Positions 25,658-34,464 of a stretch of 49,191 bases of DNA are shown here, piece by piece (within the stretch, counting starts at the first letter, position 1; each line of letters opens with the position of its first letter). This stretch comes from an uncultured Bacteroidales bacterium (GTDB taxonomy: Bacteria; Bacteroidota; Bacteroidia; Bacteroidales; UBA932). Under the pieces are notes generated by a model, which was not told the DNA's origin, ran no database searches, and saw only the letters and a program-made list of their open reading frames with translations. Where the stretch lies: positions 1-49,191 of the forward strand of contig CALVBH010000072.1 of NCBI GenBank assembly GCA_944325765.1. The letters run 5' to 3'. The translations under genes and the position numbers were made by a program.

Positions 25658-26224
25658 ATGAGACACAATAAAGCAATCAATCACCTTAGCCGCAAGAGCG
25701 GGCACCGCAAGGCCCTCCTTGCCAATATGGCTGTCTCTCTTATCAAATACAAGAGGATCAACACTACCGAAGCCAAGGCAAAAGCTCTTAAAATGTATGT
25801 CGAGCCTCTGATTACAAAGTCCAAAGAGGACACGACCCATTCTCGCCGTATCGTCTTCAGCTATCTGAAGAACAAGGAAGCCGTTACGGAACTTTTCCGC
25901 AACATCGCTCCGAAGGTGGCTTCCCGTCCGGGCGGATACACCCGTGTACTGAAGACAGGATTCCGTCATGGAGACAGCGCCGATATGGCCCTCATAGAGT
26001 TGGTAGACTTCAACGAGGCAGCACTTGCTTCAACAGCCAAGAAGGATGCCAAGAAGTCTTCTACGCGCCGCAGCCGTTCGAAGAAGGCTGCCGAGGCCGC
26101 TCCTGCTGCTCCTGCAGTAGAGGAAACCGCGGCTGTAGAGACTCCTGTTGAGCCTGCTGCCGAGGCTAAGGCCGAGGAAACTCCTGCAGCCGAAGCTCCG
26201 GCTGAGGAAAAGAAAGCTGAATAA
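25658..26224 (+). CDS. rplQ: 50S ribosomal protein L17 with Ala/Glu-rich tail
   Basis: L17 (bL17) sits near the exit tunnel. The core of about 115 residues starts [20 protein letters not shown]. The protein continues to 188 residues with a basic linker ([16 protein letters not shown]) and then a 50-residue stretch of Ala, Glu and Pro repeats. Similar tails occur in other Bacteroidota L17 proteins; this one is long. It is the last gene of the cluster and is followed by a strong terminator. Confidence 0.97.
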   Translation: MRHNKAINHLSRKSGHRKALLANMAVSLIKYKRINTTEAKAKALKMYVEPLITKSKEDTTHSRRIVFSYLKNKEAVTELFRNIAPKVASRPGGYTRVLKTGFRHGDSADMALIELVDFNEAALASTAKKDAKKSSTRRSRSKKAAEAAPAAPAVEETAAVETPVEPAAEAKAEETPAAEAPAEEKKAE

Positions 26225-26246
26225 TCATTCAGGATTGTTTTCAGCC

Positions 26247-26286
26247 AAAACGCGGCTCCAGATGAACTCCGGAGCCGCGTTTTTTG
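26247..26286. terminator. Bidirectional terminator, rplQ / nagB
   Basis: ACGCGGCTCC at 26250-26259 pairs perfectly with GGAGCCGCGT at 26271-26280, followed by six T and preceded by four A. It ends the ribosomal cluster and probably also the convergent nagB transcript. Confidence 0.9.
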
Positions 26287-26304
26287 TTTATGTCGGACAG
26301 GAAA

Positions 26305-27096
26305 CTACAGATTGTCCTTTTCTATGTCCTTGAAATAACGGTATGTATTCACTTTCAGTTCTCCGGCCGCAAGTTCGTCGCACACGATGATTCCGTGCGG
26401 ATGAGCCTGGAGGGCTGACAGCGTGCAGGCCTGCGAGTATGCGCCTTCCACGGCCTGCTGAAGCGCGCGAGCCTTCTTGTGTCCGAAAGCCAGAACCAGC
26501 ACCTCCTTGGCCGACATTACCGTACCGACTCCCACGGTGAGGGCCAGTTTCGGCACCTTGGTGATATCGTTGTCGAAAAATCTCGAATTCACTAAAATGG
26601 TGTCGTAGGTCAGGGTTTTTACGCGGGTGCGTGAAACCAGTGAGGAGAACGGTTCGTTGAAAGCGAGGTGGCCGTCTTCTCCCACACCTCCCATGAAGAG
26701 GTCTATGCCGCCGGCGGCCTCTATGCGTGCTTCGTATGAGGCGCATTCCGCGGAGAGGTCGGGCGCATTGCCGTTAAGGATATTTATATTGCCCTTGGGC
26801 ACATCTACATGGTCGAAGAAATTTCTGGCCATGAACGAGTGGTAACTTTCCGGGTGGGATTCCGGCAGTCCGACGTATTCGTCCATATTGAACGTGATGA
26901 CGTTCCTGAAGGAAATTTCCCCTGCCTTGTGCATGCGGATAAGTTCCCGGTAAGTGGCTATCGGAGTGGAACCGGTAGGAAGTCCGAGAACGAACGGCTT
27001 GTCGGATACAGCGGCCTTTTCACGTATTTTCGATACGATGTAGCGGGCTGCCCATATTGCGCCCTTGGCGTCGCTTTCATTGATAATCAGTCTCAT
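26305..27096 (-). CDS. nagB: Glucosamine-6-phosphate deaminase
   Basis: NagB converts glucosamine-6-phosphate to fructose-6-phosphate and ammonia, in amino sugar use. The 263-residue protein keeps the phosphate loop GLPTGSTP, the NMDEYVGLP motif with the proton-abstracting aspartate, and the catalytic [14 protein letters not shown] with Asp, His and Glu. Length and motifs match active enzymes. It follows, by 16 bp, a longer gene whose first half is a NagB-like domain without these catalytic residues, so the two are probably co-transcribed and may work on related amino sugars. Confidence 0.96.
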   Translation of the reverse strand: MRLIINESDAKGAIWAARYIVSKIREKAAVSDKPFVLGLPTGSTPIATYRELIRMHKAGEISFRNVITFNMDEYVGLPESHPESYHSFMARNFFDHVDVPKGNINILNGNAPDLSAECASYEARIEAAGGIDLFMGGVGEDGHLAFNEPFSSLVSRTRVKTLTYDTILVNSRFFDNDITKVPKLALTVGVGTVMSAKEVLVLAFGHKKARALQQAVEGAYSQACTLSALQAHPHGIIVCDELAAGELKVNTYRYFKDIEKDNL

Positions 27097-27112
27097 TTCT
27101 TTATCTTTTCAT

Positions 27113-29029
27113 TTAAAACAGTTTCACGAATACTTCGATGGCCTGGTATTCCGCCATTCCGAGTTCGTTGTACAGGCGTGCGGTGTTCTGCGTCCTGTCT
27201 TCCGCCCTCTGCCAGAATTCGCGGGAATCGTCGCCCGGGAACGGTACGATATCCTTCTGTGACACGTGTCTGTAGATGGCGTGGCGTTTCTTTATGAGTT
27301 CGTCAGGGCTGAGAGGAACGGCCATATCCACCTTGCCGAGTTCCCATTCCATCCATGCTCCGCGGTACAGCCATACGTGGCATTCTTTCAGCCAGTTTTC
27401 GTTTTTGAGCTGTTCGAGGGCTGCAAGAACCGCTTCCGTGCAGACTCTGTGGGTGCCGTGAGGGTCGGCCAGGTCTCCTGCAAGGTATATCTGGTGAGGT
27501 TTGACCTTGTTCAGAAGGTCAATGATGATGTCTATGTCTTTCTGTGTCCGCTGGCCTTTCTTGATTCCTCCGGTCTCGTAGAACGGAAGGTTCAGGAAGT
27601 GTGCGTTCGTGTTTTCGTTCAGACCGAATGACCTCACGGCCGAGCGGGCTTCGGCGCGCCTGATTGCGGCCTTTATGTCGAGAAGCGCGCGAGGTTCCGG
27701 CTCGCCCGGTTTCTTGCTTCCGACTATGGCCTTCACTTCATCGAACTTGTCCGCGAAGCCGAGTTCATGCGCAGTGTCCATATGCTGGAGAACCACGTCG
27801 TCGTGAACGGCTACGTTTCCGGAAGTCTCGTAAGCTACATGGACATCGTGCCCCTGTTCCACGAGGCGGATGAAAGTACCGCCCATGGAGATGACGTCAT
27901 CGTCCGGATGCGGAGAGAAAATCACCACCCTCTTCGGGAAAGGAGACGAGGATACCGGTCTGGTGGAATCGTCTGCATTCGGTTTCCCTCCAGGCCAGCC
28001 CGTGATGGTGTGCTGAAGGTCGTTGAACACATCGATGTTTATCTTGTCGTATGCGCCTTTCTGTTCCAGAAGTTCTCCGAGTGAGTGCTGGATATAATCC
28101 TGATGGGTGAGCTTGAGAATAGGCTTGTGGACTGTCTCGCAGAGCCATACCACGGCCTTGCGGATGAATTTCGGCGTCCAGTCGCAAGGTCCGACCAGCC
28201 ACGGAGCGACAATCCTGGTCAGCAGGCTTGCCGAATTTTCGTCGGCATAGAAGGAAATATTCTCGTGTTTCTGCAGGAACGAAGCCGGGCAGTCCGGAGT
28301 GACCGGGCCTTCGACGATTTGCTTGACTGCATTGGCCTTGTCTTCTCCCCAGGCCATAAGGATGATTTTTCTGGCGCTCATCATCGTGGCGATGCCGATG
28401 GTGATGGCAGTCTTTGGAGTGTCGGCGATATTGCCGTTGAAATTGCGCGACTGCGCTTTCCTGGACTTGTAGGAAAGGAGGACGGTCCTGGTGCGGCTCT
28501 TTTCTGAAGACCCGGCCTCGTTGAAGCCGATCTGCCCCTGTTCTCCGACGCCGATGACCAGAAGGTCGAGCCCGGATATGGCTTTGTCGTATCCGGCGCA
28601 GTAGGCCGCGATGTTGTCCTTGCTTACGGTACCGTCCGGAATGTGGATGTTTTCCTTTTTGAGGTCGACATTGTTTATGAACTCTTCATGAAGCCTGTGG
28701 TTGCGGCTCTGGGCTTCGCCCTTGCCGGCAGGATAGTATTCGTCGATGCTGAACACTTCTACGTTTGCAAAAGACACGGCACCTTCATGATATTTGGACG
28801 TAAGTTCCCTGTAAAGACTGACAGGAGTCGTGCCTGTGGTAAGACCGAGTTTGAAGCTGCCCCCCTTGTGCCCTTTTATGGCTGATATGATGATATCGGC
28901 TATTTTTTTGCTTGCATCTTCCTGATCTTCATAAATTTCCGTCGGGATTTTTTCATAACTGTGAAGAATGTCGGATGTCAGGTCCTTTTCGATGAGACCT
29001 CCGTCTTTCGGTAATGTAAAGTGTTTCAT
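27113..29029 (-). CDS. NagB-like domain fused to PIG-L deacetylase
   Basis: This 638-residue protein has an N-terminal NagB/sugar isomerase-like half (about residues 30-290) and a C-terminal PIG-L/LmbE zinc deacetylase domain (about 370-560) starting at FSPHPDDDVISMGG, with later GDLADPHGTHR. The fusion is known in Bacteroidales. The deacetylase half keeps its metal-binding HPDD motif. The NagB half keeps DEYY and FNE but reads GVGEQGQIGFNEAG, so the Asp and His of active NagB are both Gln. I infer that it binds an amino sugar phosphate without deaminating it, or that only the deacetylase works. An ATG at 29053 lies upstream, but a TACATTTG promoter at 29055-29062 favours the start at 29029. 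Confidence 0.88.
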   Translation of the reverse strand: MKHFTLPKDGGLIEKDLTSDILHSYEKIPTEIYEDQEDASKKIADIIISAIKGHKGGSFKLGLTTGTTPVSLYRELTSKYHEGAVSFANVEVFSIDEYYPAGKGEAQSRNHRLHEEFINNVDLKKENIHIPDGTVSKDNIAAYCAGYDKAISGLDLLVIGVGEQGQIGFNEAGSSEKSRTRTVLLSYKSRKAQSRNFNGNIADTPKTAITIGIATMMSARKIILMAWGEDKANAVKQIVEGPVTPDCPASFLQKHENISFYADENSASLLTRIVAPWLVGPCDWTPKFIRKAVVWLCETVHKPILKLTHQDYIQHSLGELLEQKGAYDKINIDVFNDLQHTITGWPGGKPNADDSTRPVSSSPFPKRVVIFSPHPDDDVISMGGTFIRLVEQGHDVHVAYETSGNVAVHDDVVLQHMDTAHELGFADKFDEVKAIVGSKKPGEPEPRALLDIKAAIRRAEARSAVRSFGLNENTNAHFLNLPFYETGGIKKGQRTQKDIDIIIDLLNKVKPHQIYLAGDLADPHGTHRVCTEAVLAALEQLKNENWLKECHVWLYRGAWMEWELGKVDMAVPLSPDELIKKRHAIYRHVSQKDIVPFPGDDSREFWQRAEDRTQNTARLYNELGMAEYQAIEVFVKLF

Positions 29030-29054
29030 AGAATGTTGATTATGTGATATCATA

Positions 29055-29062
29055 CAAATGTA
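29055..29062 (-). promoter_or_regulatory. Promoter -7 box (TACATTTG) for the NagB-like/PIG-L gene
   Basis: On the minus strand 29062 to 29055 is TACATTTG, a match to TAnnTTTG. It sits in the base stretch right after the MATE stop codon. Transcription would start near 29048, downstream of the ATG at 29053, so translation should begin at the ATG at 29029. Confidence 0.6.
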
Positions 29063-30469
29063 CTAAAAATTTCCGTTCGGGATATGCGCCCCGGGCAGAA
29101 TATCTTTCCGGTATCGCAACGAAAGGTATACTGTCCTGATTATCAGGTGGATAAGATATGCACCCAGAAGCAGGTGTACGGCCGTAACGGATAGACGCCC
29201 GCCGTCCATTCCGGAAAATTTCAGGACTGCCGTCCCGGCAAGGTATGTCAGGAAAAATCCGGCTGCCGCCAATATCATAGTATTCCTGATAGGCCTCGAA
29301 GCCGTCGCCCCGATGTAAATTCCGTCCCAGGCGAATGCAGCGCATCCGACTACAGGCATCATGACCATCCATGGCATATATTTCAGGGACATGTCGATGA
29401 CCTGGTGGTCGGAAGTCATGACTTTGAGTATCGGCAGCCCCGCGAATGCGTAGAGGAACATGAAGGCGACTCCGATGCTAAGGCTCCAGACAAATACGAA
29501 TTTTACCGTCTTTCGCAGTTTGCCGGTTTCTCCGGAGCCGATATAGCGGCCCGTCAGGGCTTCTCCCGCGTATGCGAAACCGTCAACGAAGTACGAGAAC
29601 AGCATCATGATTTTCATAAGCACGGAACCGGACGCAAGCGGCAGGTCTCCGTAATGCGCAGAAAAGGCTGTGAATCCGATGTATATGCCTATAAAGCAGA
29701 GCGATCTGACGAAAAGGTCGGAGTTCATCACGAAAAAATGCCGCATTTCCGAACCCTTGAATGCCCTGAAAATATCTCTTGCCGGGTAGCCCGCGAACAC
29801 TTTCTTTCCGTATTTTACCGCCAGTATCGTCAGAGCGCACAGAAGACCCGAATACTGTGCGATGACGGTTCCGGCAGCTATGCCTGGAAAGCCGATGCCC
29901 TGCCACGAAAAGTCGCCGGTCCTTATTCCCAATGCCAGAATGATGCTTGCCGCTACGTTCACTACATTTACCGTCAGATCCGTCACCATGGGCGATATGC
30001 TGTCCTGCATACCTATGAACCAGCCTTTCAGAGCCATAAGGCTCAATGTCGCCGGAGAGGCCCATATCCTGATGAAGAAATATTCCGAAGCCAGAGCTTC
30101 CACCTCAGGAGTGCAGTCTATGACCATAAATGCGAGTCTGATGAAAAGCCACTGAACGGCTATGAGAAACAGGGAGCACAACAGAGCGATGCCGCAGGCC
30201 CTGCTCAGGATGTCCGCCGATTCCCGCATCTTTCCCCGCCCGAACGCCTGGGCCGTCAGGCCGCCTGTACCGACCCGCAGAAAACCGAAATTCCAGTAAA
30301 GGAGATCGAAAAGCATGGTCCCGATGGCCACGCCGCCTATGAGAGTGGCGGCGGAGGAAGTATTTATGTGGCCGGCCACGGCGATATCCGCCATACCGAC
30401 GAGCGGTACGGTAATGTTTGCCAGAATGCTCGGCACTGCCAGGTTCAGTATGTTCCTGTTTACGCCCAT
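29063..30469 (-). CDS. MATE family efflux transporter
   Basis: This 468-residue inner-membrane protein has about 12 hydrophobic segments arranged as two repeats. Motifs such as NLAVPSILANITVPLVGMAD at the start and WNFGFLRVGTGGLTAQAFG in the first bundle place it in the MATE superfamily, closest to the DinF group. It should export a cationic drug or metabolite in exchange for Na+ or H+. The substrate is unknown. The start is 5 bp after the rsgA stop, so the two form one transcription unit. Confidence 0.92.
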   Translation of the reverse strand: MGVNRNILNLAVPSILANITVPLVGMADIAVAGHINTSSAATLIGGVAIGTMLFDLLYWNFGFLRVGTGGLTAQAFGRGKMRESADILSRACGIALLCSLFLIAVQWLFIRLAFMVIDCTPEVEALASEYFFIRIWASPATLSLMALKGWFIGMQDSISPMVTDLTVNVVNVAASIILALGIRTGDFSWQGIGFPGIAAGTVIAQYSGLLCALTILAVKYGKKVFAGYPARDIFRAFKGSEMRHFFVMNSDLFVRSLCFIGIYIGFTAFSAHYGDLPLASGSVLMKIMMLFSYFVDGFAYAGEALTGRYIGSGETGKLRKTVKFVFVWSLSIGVAFMFLYAFAGLPILKVMTSDHQVIDMSLKYMPWMVMMPVVGCAAFAWDGIYIGATASRPIRNTMILAAAGFFLTYLAGTAVLKFSGMDGGRLSVTAVHLLLGAYLIHLIIRTVYLSLRYRKDILPGAHIPNGNF

Positions 30470-30474
30470 GATTT

Positions 30475-31422
30475 TCAGCGGTACTTTTTCCCTTCGTCCA
30501 GCATTCCTATATAGGACGAATATCTTTCATAGCTTATGGTCCCTTCTTCTACGGCAGCCTTTACCGCACAACCAGGTTCGTGCGTATGGGTGCAGGGGGT
30601 GAACCGGCATTTTTCCGAGGCCCTGAGCATTTCCGGAAAATAAAGGGCTATTTCTTCAGGCTCCACGTCCACTAATCCGAACCCTCTGATACCGGGGGTG
30701 TCTATGATGAATCCTCCTGAAGACAGCGGATACATTTCATAAAAAGTCGTGGTATGCCTGCCCTGGAGATGGGCTTCCGAAATTTCTCCGATTTTCACGT
30801 CGACGGACGGATCCAGAGCCTTGATAAGTGATGATTTGCCTACTCCTGAAACGCCGGAAAAGAGAGAAATCCTGTCTTTGCAGGCGCTGCGGAGCTCCTG
30901 AACACCCTCGCCGGTAAGGGCGGAAACCTCGATGATTCCGTAGCCTGCCCCTTCATAAATCCGGTGGAATGCGTCAAGCTGTGCGCCGTAAGTTTCCCTG
31001 AAAAGGTCGATTTTGTTCAGGACTATGACAGGGTGTACGCTGTAAATCTCGCACGTTACCAGAATCCTGTCCAGAAACGGCAGCTTCACTTCTGGGAAAT
31101 CCAGCGTAGCCACTATCATAGCCTGATCCACGTTTGCGGCTATGATATGGGACTGTCGAGACAGGTTGGCCGACTTGCGTATTACGTAATTGGTCCTTTC
31201 GGCCACGGATCTGATAACGGCCGGATTTTCCAGAGTCGGGTGTCCGTCGCCGCATTCGTACACGACACGGTCGCCCACTGCCACAGGATTGGTGGAACCG
31301 CTGCCTTTCAGCCTGATTCTGCCTCTGAGGACAGCCGGGAACAGGTCCCATTCGGGGAGCCTCGAAAGAAGATAATGGCTTCCGGTATGCTTGACCACAG
31401 TCGCTATGTTTTCTGCCTGCAT
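30475..31422 (-). CDS. rsgA: Ribosome small subunit-dependent GTPase A
   Basis: RsgA (YjeQ) is a circularly permuted GTPase that helps late 30S subunit maturation. The 315-residue protein has an N-terminal OB fold, then G4 (NKID), G1 (SGVSGVGKSSLIK) and G3 (DTPGIRGFGL) in permuted order, and a C-terminal zinc motif CRFTPCTHTHEPGC. A longer open frame reaches 32523, but everything upstream of the ATG at 31422 is antisense to the polyprenyl synthase gene and is rejected. A TAAATTTG box on the minus strand at 31464-31471 can serve as promoter. Confidence 0.96.
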   Translation of the reverse strand: MQAENIATVVKHTGSHYLLSRLPEWDLFPAVLRGRIRLKGSGSTNPVAVGDRVVYECGDGHPTLENPAVIRSVAERTNYVIRKSANLSRQSHIIAANVDQAMIVATLDFPEVKLPFLDRILVTCEIYSVHPVIVLNKIDLFRETYGAQLDAFHRIYEGAGYGIIEVSALTGEGVQELRSACKDRISLFSGVSGVGKSSLIKALDPSVDVKIGEISEAHLQGRHTTTFYEMYPLSSGGFIIDTPGIRGFGLVDVEPEEIALYFPEMLRASEKCRFTPCTHTHEPGCAVKAAVEEGTISYERYSSYIGMLDEGKKYR

Positions 31423-31463
31423 GTGACGTTGTCCGTAAATTGTGATACCTGTCGGGAATCTTA

Positions 31464-31471
31464 CAAATTTA
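31464..31471 (-). promoter_or_regulatory. Promoter -7 box (TAAATTTG) for rsgA-MATE
   Basis: The minus strand reads TAAATTTG here, 42 bp before the rsgA ATG. It is back to back with the polyprenyl synthase promoter 44 bp away. Confidence 0.6.
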
Positions 31472-31514
31472 GGGAAAATTTCTTTCCGGTGCTGCCGCAA
31501 TGCCGAAGTTTTCC

Positions 31515-31522
31515 TATCTTTG
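31515..31522 (+). promoter_or_regulatory. Promoter -7 box (TATCTTTG) for polyprenyl synthase
   Basis: TATCTTTG lies 20 bp before the ATG at 31543. An in-frame ATG at 31525 would fall at or before the transcription start, so the promoter decides for the later start codon. Confidence 0.72.
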
Positions 31523-31542
31523 TAATGTTTAAAGACAATAGT

Positions 31543-32559
31543 ATGATCACTGAAACCCGGATTGAGGAGACTGTAGACAGTCTGTTCGAAAACATTGCAT
31601 TCAACGATGAACCGGATGGGCTTTACGACCCGCTGCGGTATATGATGGGAATCGGCGGAAAACGGGTGCGCCCCCGTCTCTGCCTTCTTGCCTATTCCCT
31701 TTTCAGGGACAATATCGACGAAAGCATTCTCGAACCGGCTGCCGCCCTGGAAATATTCCACAGCTTCACTTTGATTCACGATGACATAATGGACGATTCC
31801 GATATGCGCAGGGGCGTTCCGACAGTCTGCCGCAAATGGGGCGACAATACCGCTATCCTTTCTGGAGACGTGATGCTGATAGACAGCTACCGCAGGATAG
31901 CCAAGGCTCCTGCCGCCGTCCTTCCCGAAGTCCTGGACCTCTTTACCGTGACGGCCGCCCAGGTCTGCGAAGGACAGCAGTATGATATGGATTTCGAGAA
32001 TTCGAACGACGTCTCGATGGAGGCGTACCTGAAGATGATCGGGCTGAAAACGGCAGTTCTCATCGCCTGTTCGGCCAAACTCGGCGCCATCATCGCCGGA
32101 GCGGACAGGAGAACCTGCGAACTCCTGTACAGATTCGGCTACGACCTCGGTCTCGCATTCCAGATTACCGACGACTATCTCGACACTTACGGCGACTCTG
32201 CCGTTTTCGGGAAGAAGATAGGAGGCGATATCATAAACAACAAGAAGACATGGCTGCTTACGCGGGCTATGGAAAAGGGGGAGGAACTGGAGAAGTCGGG
32301 CGCCGTGGATTCCCTGCACGGAAAGACGGCTCTGATCCGTGCTATGGAGATGAAGGCAGGCAATGATGCCGAGAAAACCGCCAAGATAGCCAGAGTCAAG
32401 GAAATATACGAGGCTCTCGGCATAGATGAGGATGTCAAGTATGAAATCATCAGGCTGCACGCGCAGGCGATGAACCATGCAGGCATGATCGGGCTCGGAA
32501 AGGTCCGTTATGAAATCCTGCACAGGTATGCCGACAAGCTTCTGGGAAGGAACAGATAA
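31543..32559 (+). CDS. Polyprenyl (isoprenyl) diphosphate synthase
   Basis: This 338-residue trans-prenyltransferase adds isopentenyl units to an allylic diphosphate. Both aspartate-rich motifs are present: DDIMD at residues 80-84, followed by DMRRG, and DDYLD near 210. GGKRVRP at 38-44 binds pyrophosphate. Two residues upstream of the first motif, which set chain length, are small or polar, but I do not predict the product; geranyl/farnesyl or longer quinone side chains are possible. The open frame extends far upstream over the antisense rsgA gene and is rejected. It is followed 8 bp later by the U32 peptidase gene. Confidence 0.92.
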   Translation: MITETRIEETVDSLFENIAFNDEPDGLYDPLRYMMGIGGKRVRPRLCLLAYSLFRDNIDESILEPAAALEIFHSFTLIHDDIMDDSDMRRGVPTVCRKWGDNTAILSGDVMLIDSYRRIAKAPAAVLPEVLDLFTVTAAQVCEGQQYDMDFENSNDVSMEAYLKMIGLKTAVLIACSAKLGAIIAGADRRTCELLYRFGYDLGLAFQITDDYLDTYGDSAVFGKKIGGDIINNKKTWLLTRAMEKGEELEKSGAVDSLHGKTALIRAMEMKAGNDAEKTAKIARVKEIYEALGIDEDVKYEIIRLHAQAMNHAGMIGLGKVRYEILHRYADKLLGRNR

Positions 32560-32567
32560 TCGGAAGA

Positions 32568-33821
32568 ATGAACAGGAAAGATCTGGAAATAATGGCTCCT
32601 GCCGGCAATTTCGAATGTCTGCAGGCAGCTGTTCAGGGAGGTGCCGATTCCGTGTATTTCGGCGTCGAGCGTCTGAATATGCGCTCTCATTCGGCCAACA
32701 ATTTCAAAATGGAAGATCTCCCGGAAATATGCCGGATTTGCCGGGAGCACGGTATCAAGTCATACCTTACTCTGAATATTGTCCTTTACCAGAATGATCT
32801 GGAAGACATGCGCAGGACATTGGAGGCGGCGAAGGCGGCCGGAATCACGGCAGTCATCGCGTCCGATATGGCGGCGATAACCTATGCCAGGTCTCTTGAC
32901 ATCGAAGTCCATATCTCCACTCAGTTGAGCATTTCCAATGCGGAGGCGCTGCGGTTCTATGCGCAGTATGCCGATGTCATCGTCCTCGCCAGGGAACTCG
33001 ACCTGCATCAGGTCAGGGAAATAAGGTCCATCATAGATTCCCAGGATATAAAAGGGCCGTCAGGCCGCCGTGTCGGGATAGAAATGTTCGCTCATGGCGC
33101 CCTGTGCATGGCCGTATCCGGGAAATGTTATCTCAGCCTGCATGAGTACGGAGCTTCCGCGAACCGCGGGGCCTGCTATCAGGTATGCCGTCGCGGCTAT
33201 GAGGTGACAGACCTTGAAACAGGGAACAGGCTCGTGGTGGACAACAAATACATAATGTCGCCCAAAGACCTGTGTACCATAGAGTTTATGGACAAGATAA
33301 CCGAGGCCGGCGTCACCGTCTTCAAGATAGAGGGCAGGGCGAGGTCGGCTGAATACGTGAAAAGGACGGCTTCCTGCTATCGCAGGGCTGCTGATGCCGT
33401 ATGCGACGGCAGCTATACTCCGGAATTGGCGGCGGAGCTGAAGAAGGAACTTTCGGAAGTCTTCAACAGGGGGTTCTGGGACGGCTATTATCAGGGGGCG
33501 CGATTAGGCGAATGGAGCGAGGTTTACGGCAGCAAGGCCACCAGAAGGAAAATCTACTGCGGCAAGGTCACGAACTGGTTCGCCAGACCCGGTGTAGCCG
33601 AGATCCTGATAGAATCCGCTTCGCTTAAAACCGGCGACGACATCCTGATTATCGGCCCGTCCACAGGCGTGGTCGAGCAGAAAGTCGGGGAAATCCGCGT
33701 GGATCTGAAACCGGTGTCTGAAGCCGGGAAAGGCGTTTACTGTTCCGTGCCGGTCGAACTTGGCGGCCAGACCGAAAAACTCCGCCGCTCTGACAAGGTC
33801 TATATCTGGGAGTCTATCTGA
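32568..33821 (+). CDS. Peptidase U32 family protein (TrhP/YegQ-like)
   Basis: This 417-residue protein matches the U32 family: ELMAPAGNFECLQAAVQGGAD-type start (here EIMAPAGNFECLQ), the central FAHGALCMAVSGKCYLS, then NRGACYQVCRR. The four cysteines in that stretch are those thought to hold an iron-sulfur cluster in the tRNA-hydroxylating members TrhP and RlhA. I infer prephenate-dependent 5-hydroxyuridine formation on tRNA, but collagenase-like protease annotations also exist for this family. The C-terminal about 100 residues form a beta-barrel-like domain, as in TrhP. Its 3' end overlaps recO on the other strand by 8 bp. Confidence 0.88.
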   Translation: MNRKDLEIMAPAGNFECLQAAVQGGADSVYFGVERLNMRSHSANNFKMEDLPEICRICREHGIKSYLTLNIVLYQNDLEDMRRTLEAAKAAGITAVIASDMAAITYARSLDIEVHISTQLSISNAEALRFYAQYADVIVLARELDLHQVREIRSIIDSQDIKGPSGRRVGIEMFAHGALCMAVSGKCYLSLHEYGASANRGACYQVCRRGYEVTDLETGNRLVVDNKYIMSPKDLCTIEFMDKITEAGVTVFKIEGRARSAEYVKRTASCYRRAADAVCDGSYTPELAAELKKELSEVFNRGFWDGYYQGARLGEWSEVYGSKATRRKIYCGKVTNWFARPGVAEILIESASLKTGDDILIIGPSTGVVEQKVGEIRVDLKPVSEAGKGVYCSVPVELGGQTEKLRRSDKVYIWESI

Positions 33822-34464
33822 AAATCTCGTGGAGAACCTTCAGTGAATTCACGTTGACGGCAGCTTCGGTATGATATTCAATATATCTGAGCAGCCTTTC
33901 CGCTATTCCGTTCCTCTGGTCTCCGGTCAAGGGCATGAGCATGGCCTCCGAAAACGGCCGTTTCATGAATCTTGAGACCTGCCCCGAGAGGTCTCCCGTA
34001 AACGGTTCCAGATTTTCCTCCTCCGGACTGAATCCGAGCGCGATGATGAATTCGAGGAGAAAGTACAGGTGGAAATTGCAGAAATCCTCTTTCAGGGCAT
34101 CTAAAAGCAGGATGTTTTTTTCGCACATTTCATACAGGTCGATATCCCGCACTCCCTCTCTTGTCACACGGTACAGTACCTCGCTGATGAATATGGATAT
34201 GGCGCTTTTTTTCAGGTCGTTGCGGATGCCCGCAAGCGGATGCCTGAGCGCGATGTTTCTGACATTGAACAGTCTCGACCTGTCGTTTTCATAAATATCC
34301 GCTTCGAGGATTGCCAGAGGGAAGAACATCGGAGAGACAGGCCGCCTGGAAATATTCTTCACGAAAAACCCCTTCCTGCCGTATTCTTTCGAGAGAGTAT
34401 GCAGGATGACGGAGTTTTCGCCGAATCCGGTCGTATGAAGCAATATGAATTCCGAACTGTTCAT
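33814..34464 (-). CDS. recO: DNA repair protein RecO
   Basis: RecO helps RecR load RecA on single-stranded DNA coated with SSB. The 216-residue protein shows the OB-fold start (ILLHTTGFGENSVILHTLS, EYGRKGFFVKN) and the helical middle (YRVTREGVRDIDLYEM), as in Bacteroidota RecO. The four zinc cysteines found in some RecO proteins are missing, which is common in the phylum. The start overlaps the rdgB stop by ATGA, so the two are coupled. Confidence 0.88.
   Translation of the reverse strand: MNSSEFILLHTTGFGENSVILHTLSKEYGRKGFFVKNISRRPVSPMFFPLAILEADIYENDRSRLFNVRNIALRHPLAGIRNDLKKSAISIFISEVLYRVTREGVRDIDLYEMCEKNILLLDALKEDFCNFHLYFLLEFIIALGFSPEEENLEPFTGDLSGQVSRFMKRPFSEAMLMPLTGDQRNGIAERLLRYIEYHTEAAVNVNSLKVLHEIFR

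Noticed and set aside
29405-30514. 369-codon plus-strand frame opposite the MATE gene
   Set aside because: It is a shadow of the MATE coding strand; composition is His/Arg/Gln-rich with no domain.
30964-31542. Upstream extension of the polyprenyl synthase frame
   Set aside because: It is antisense to rsgA and upstream of the TATCTTTG promoter.
31423-32523. Long minus-strand frame continuous with rsgA
   Set aside because: It is antisense to the polyprenyl synthase, whose motifs are unmistakable; RsgA has a normal length when started at 31422.
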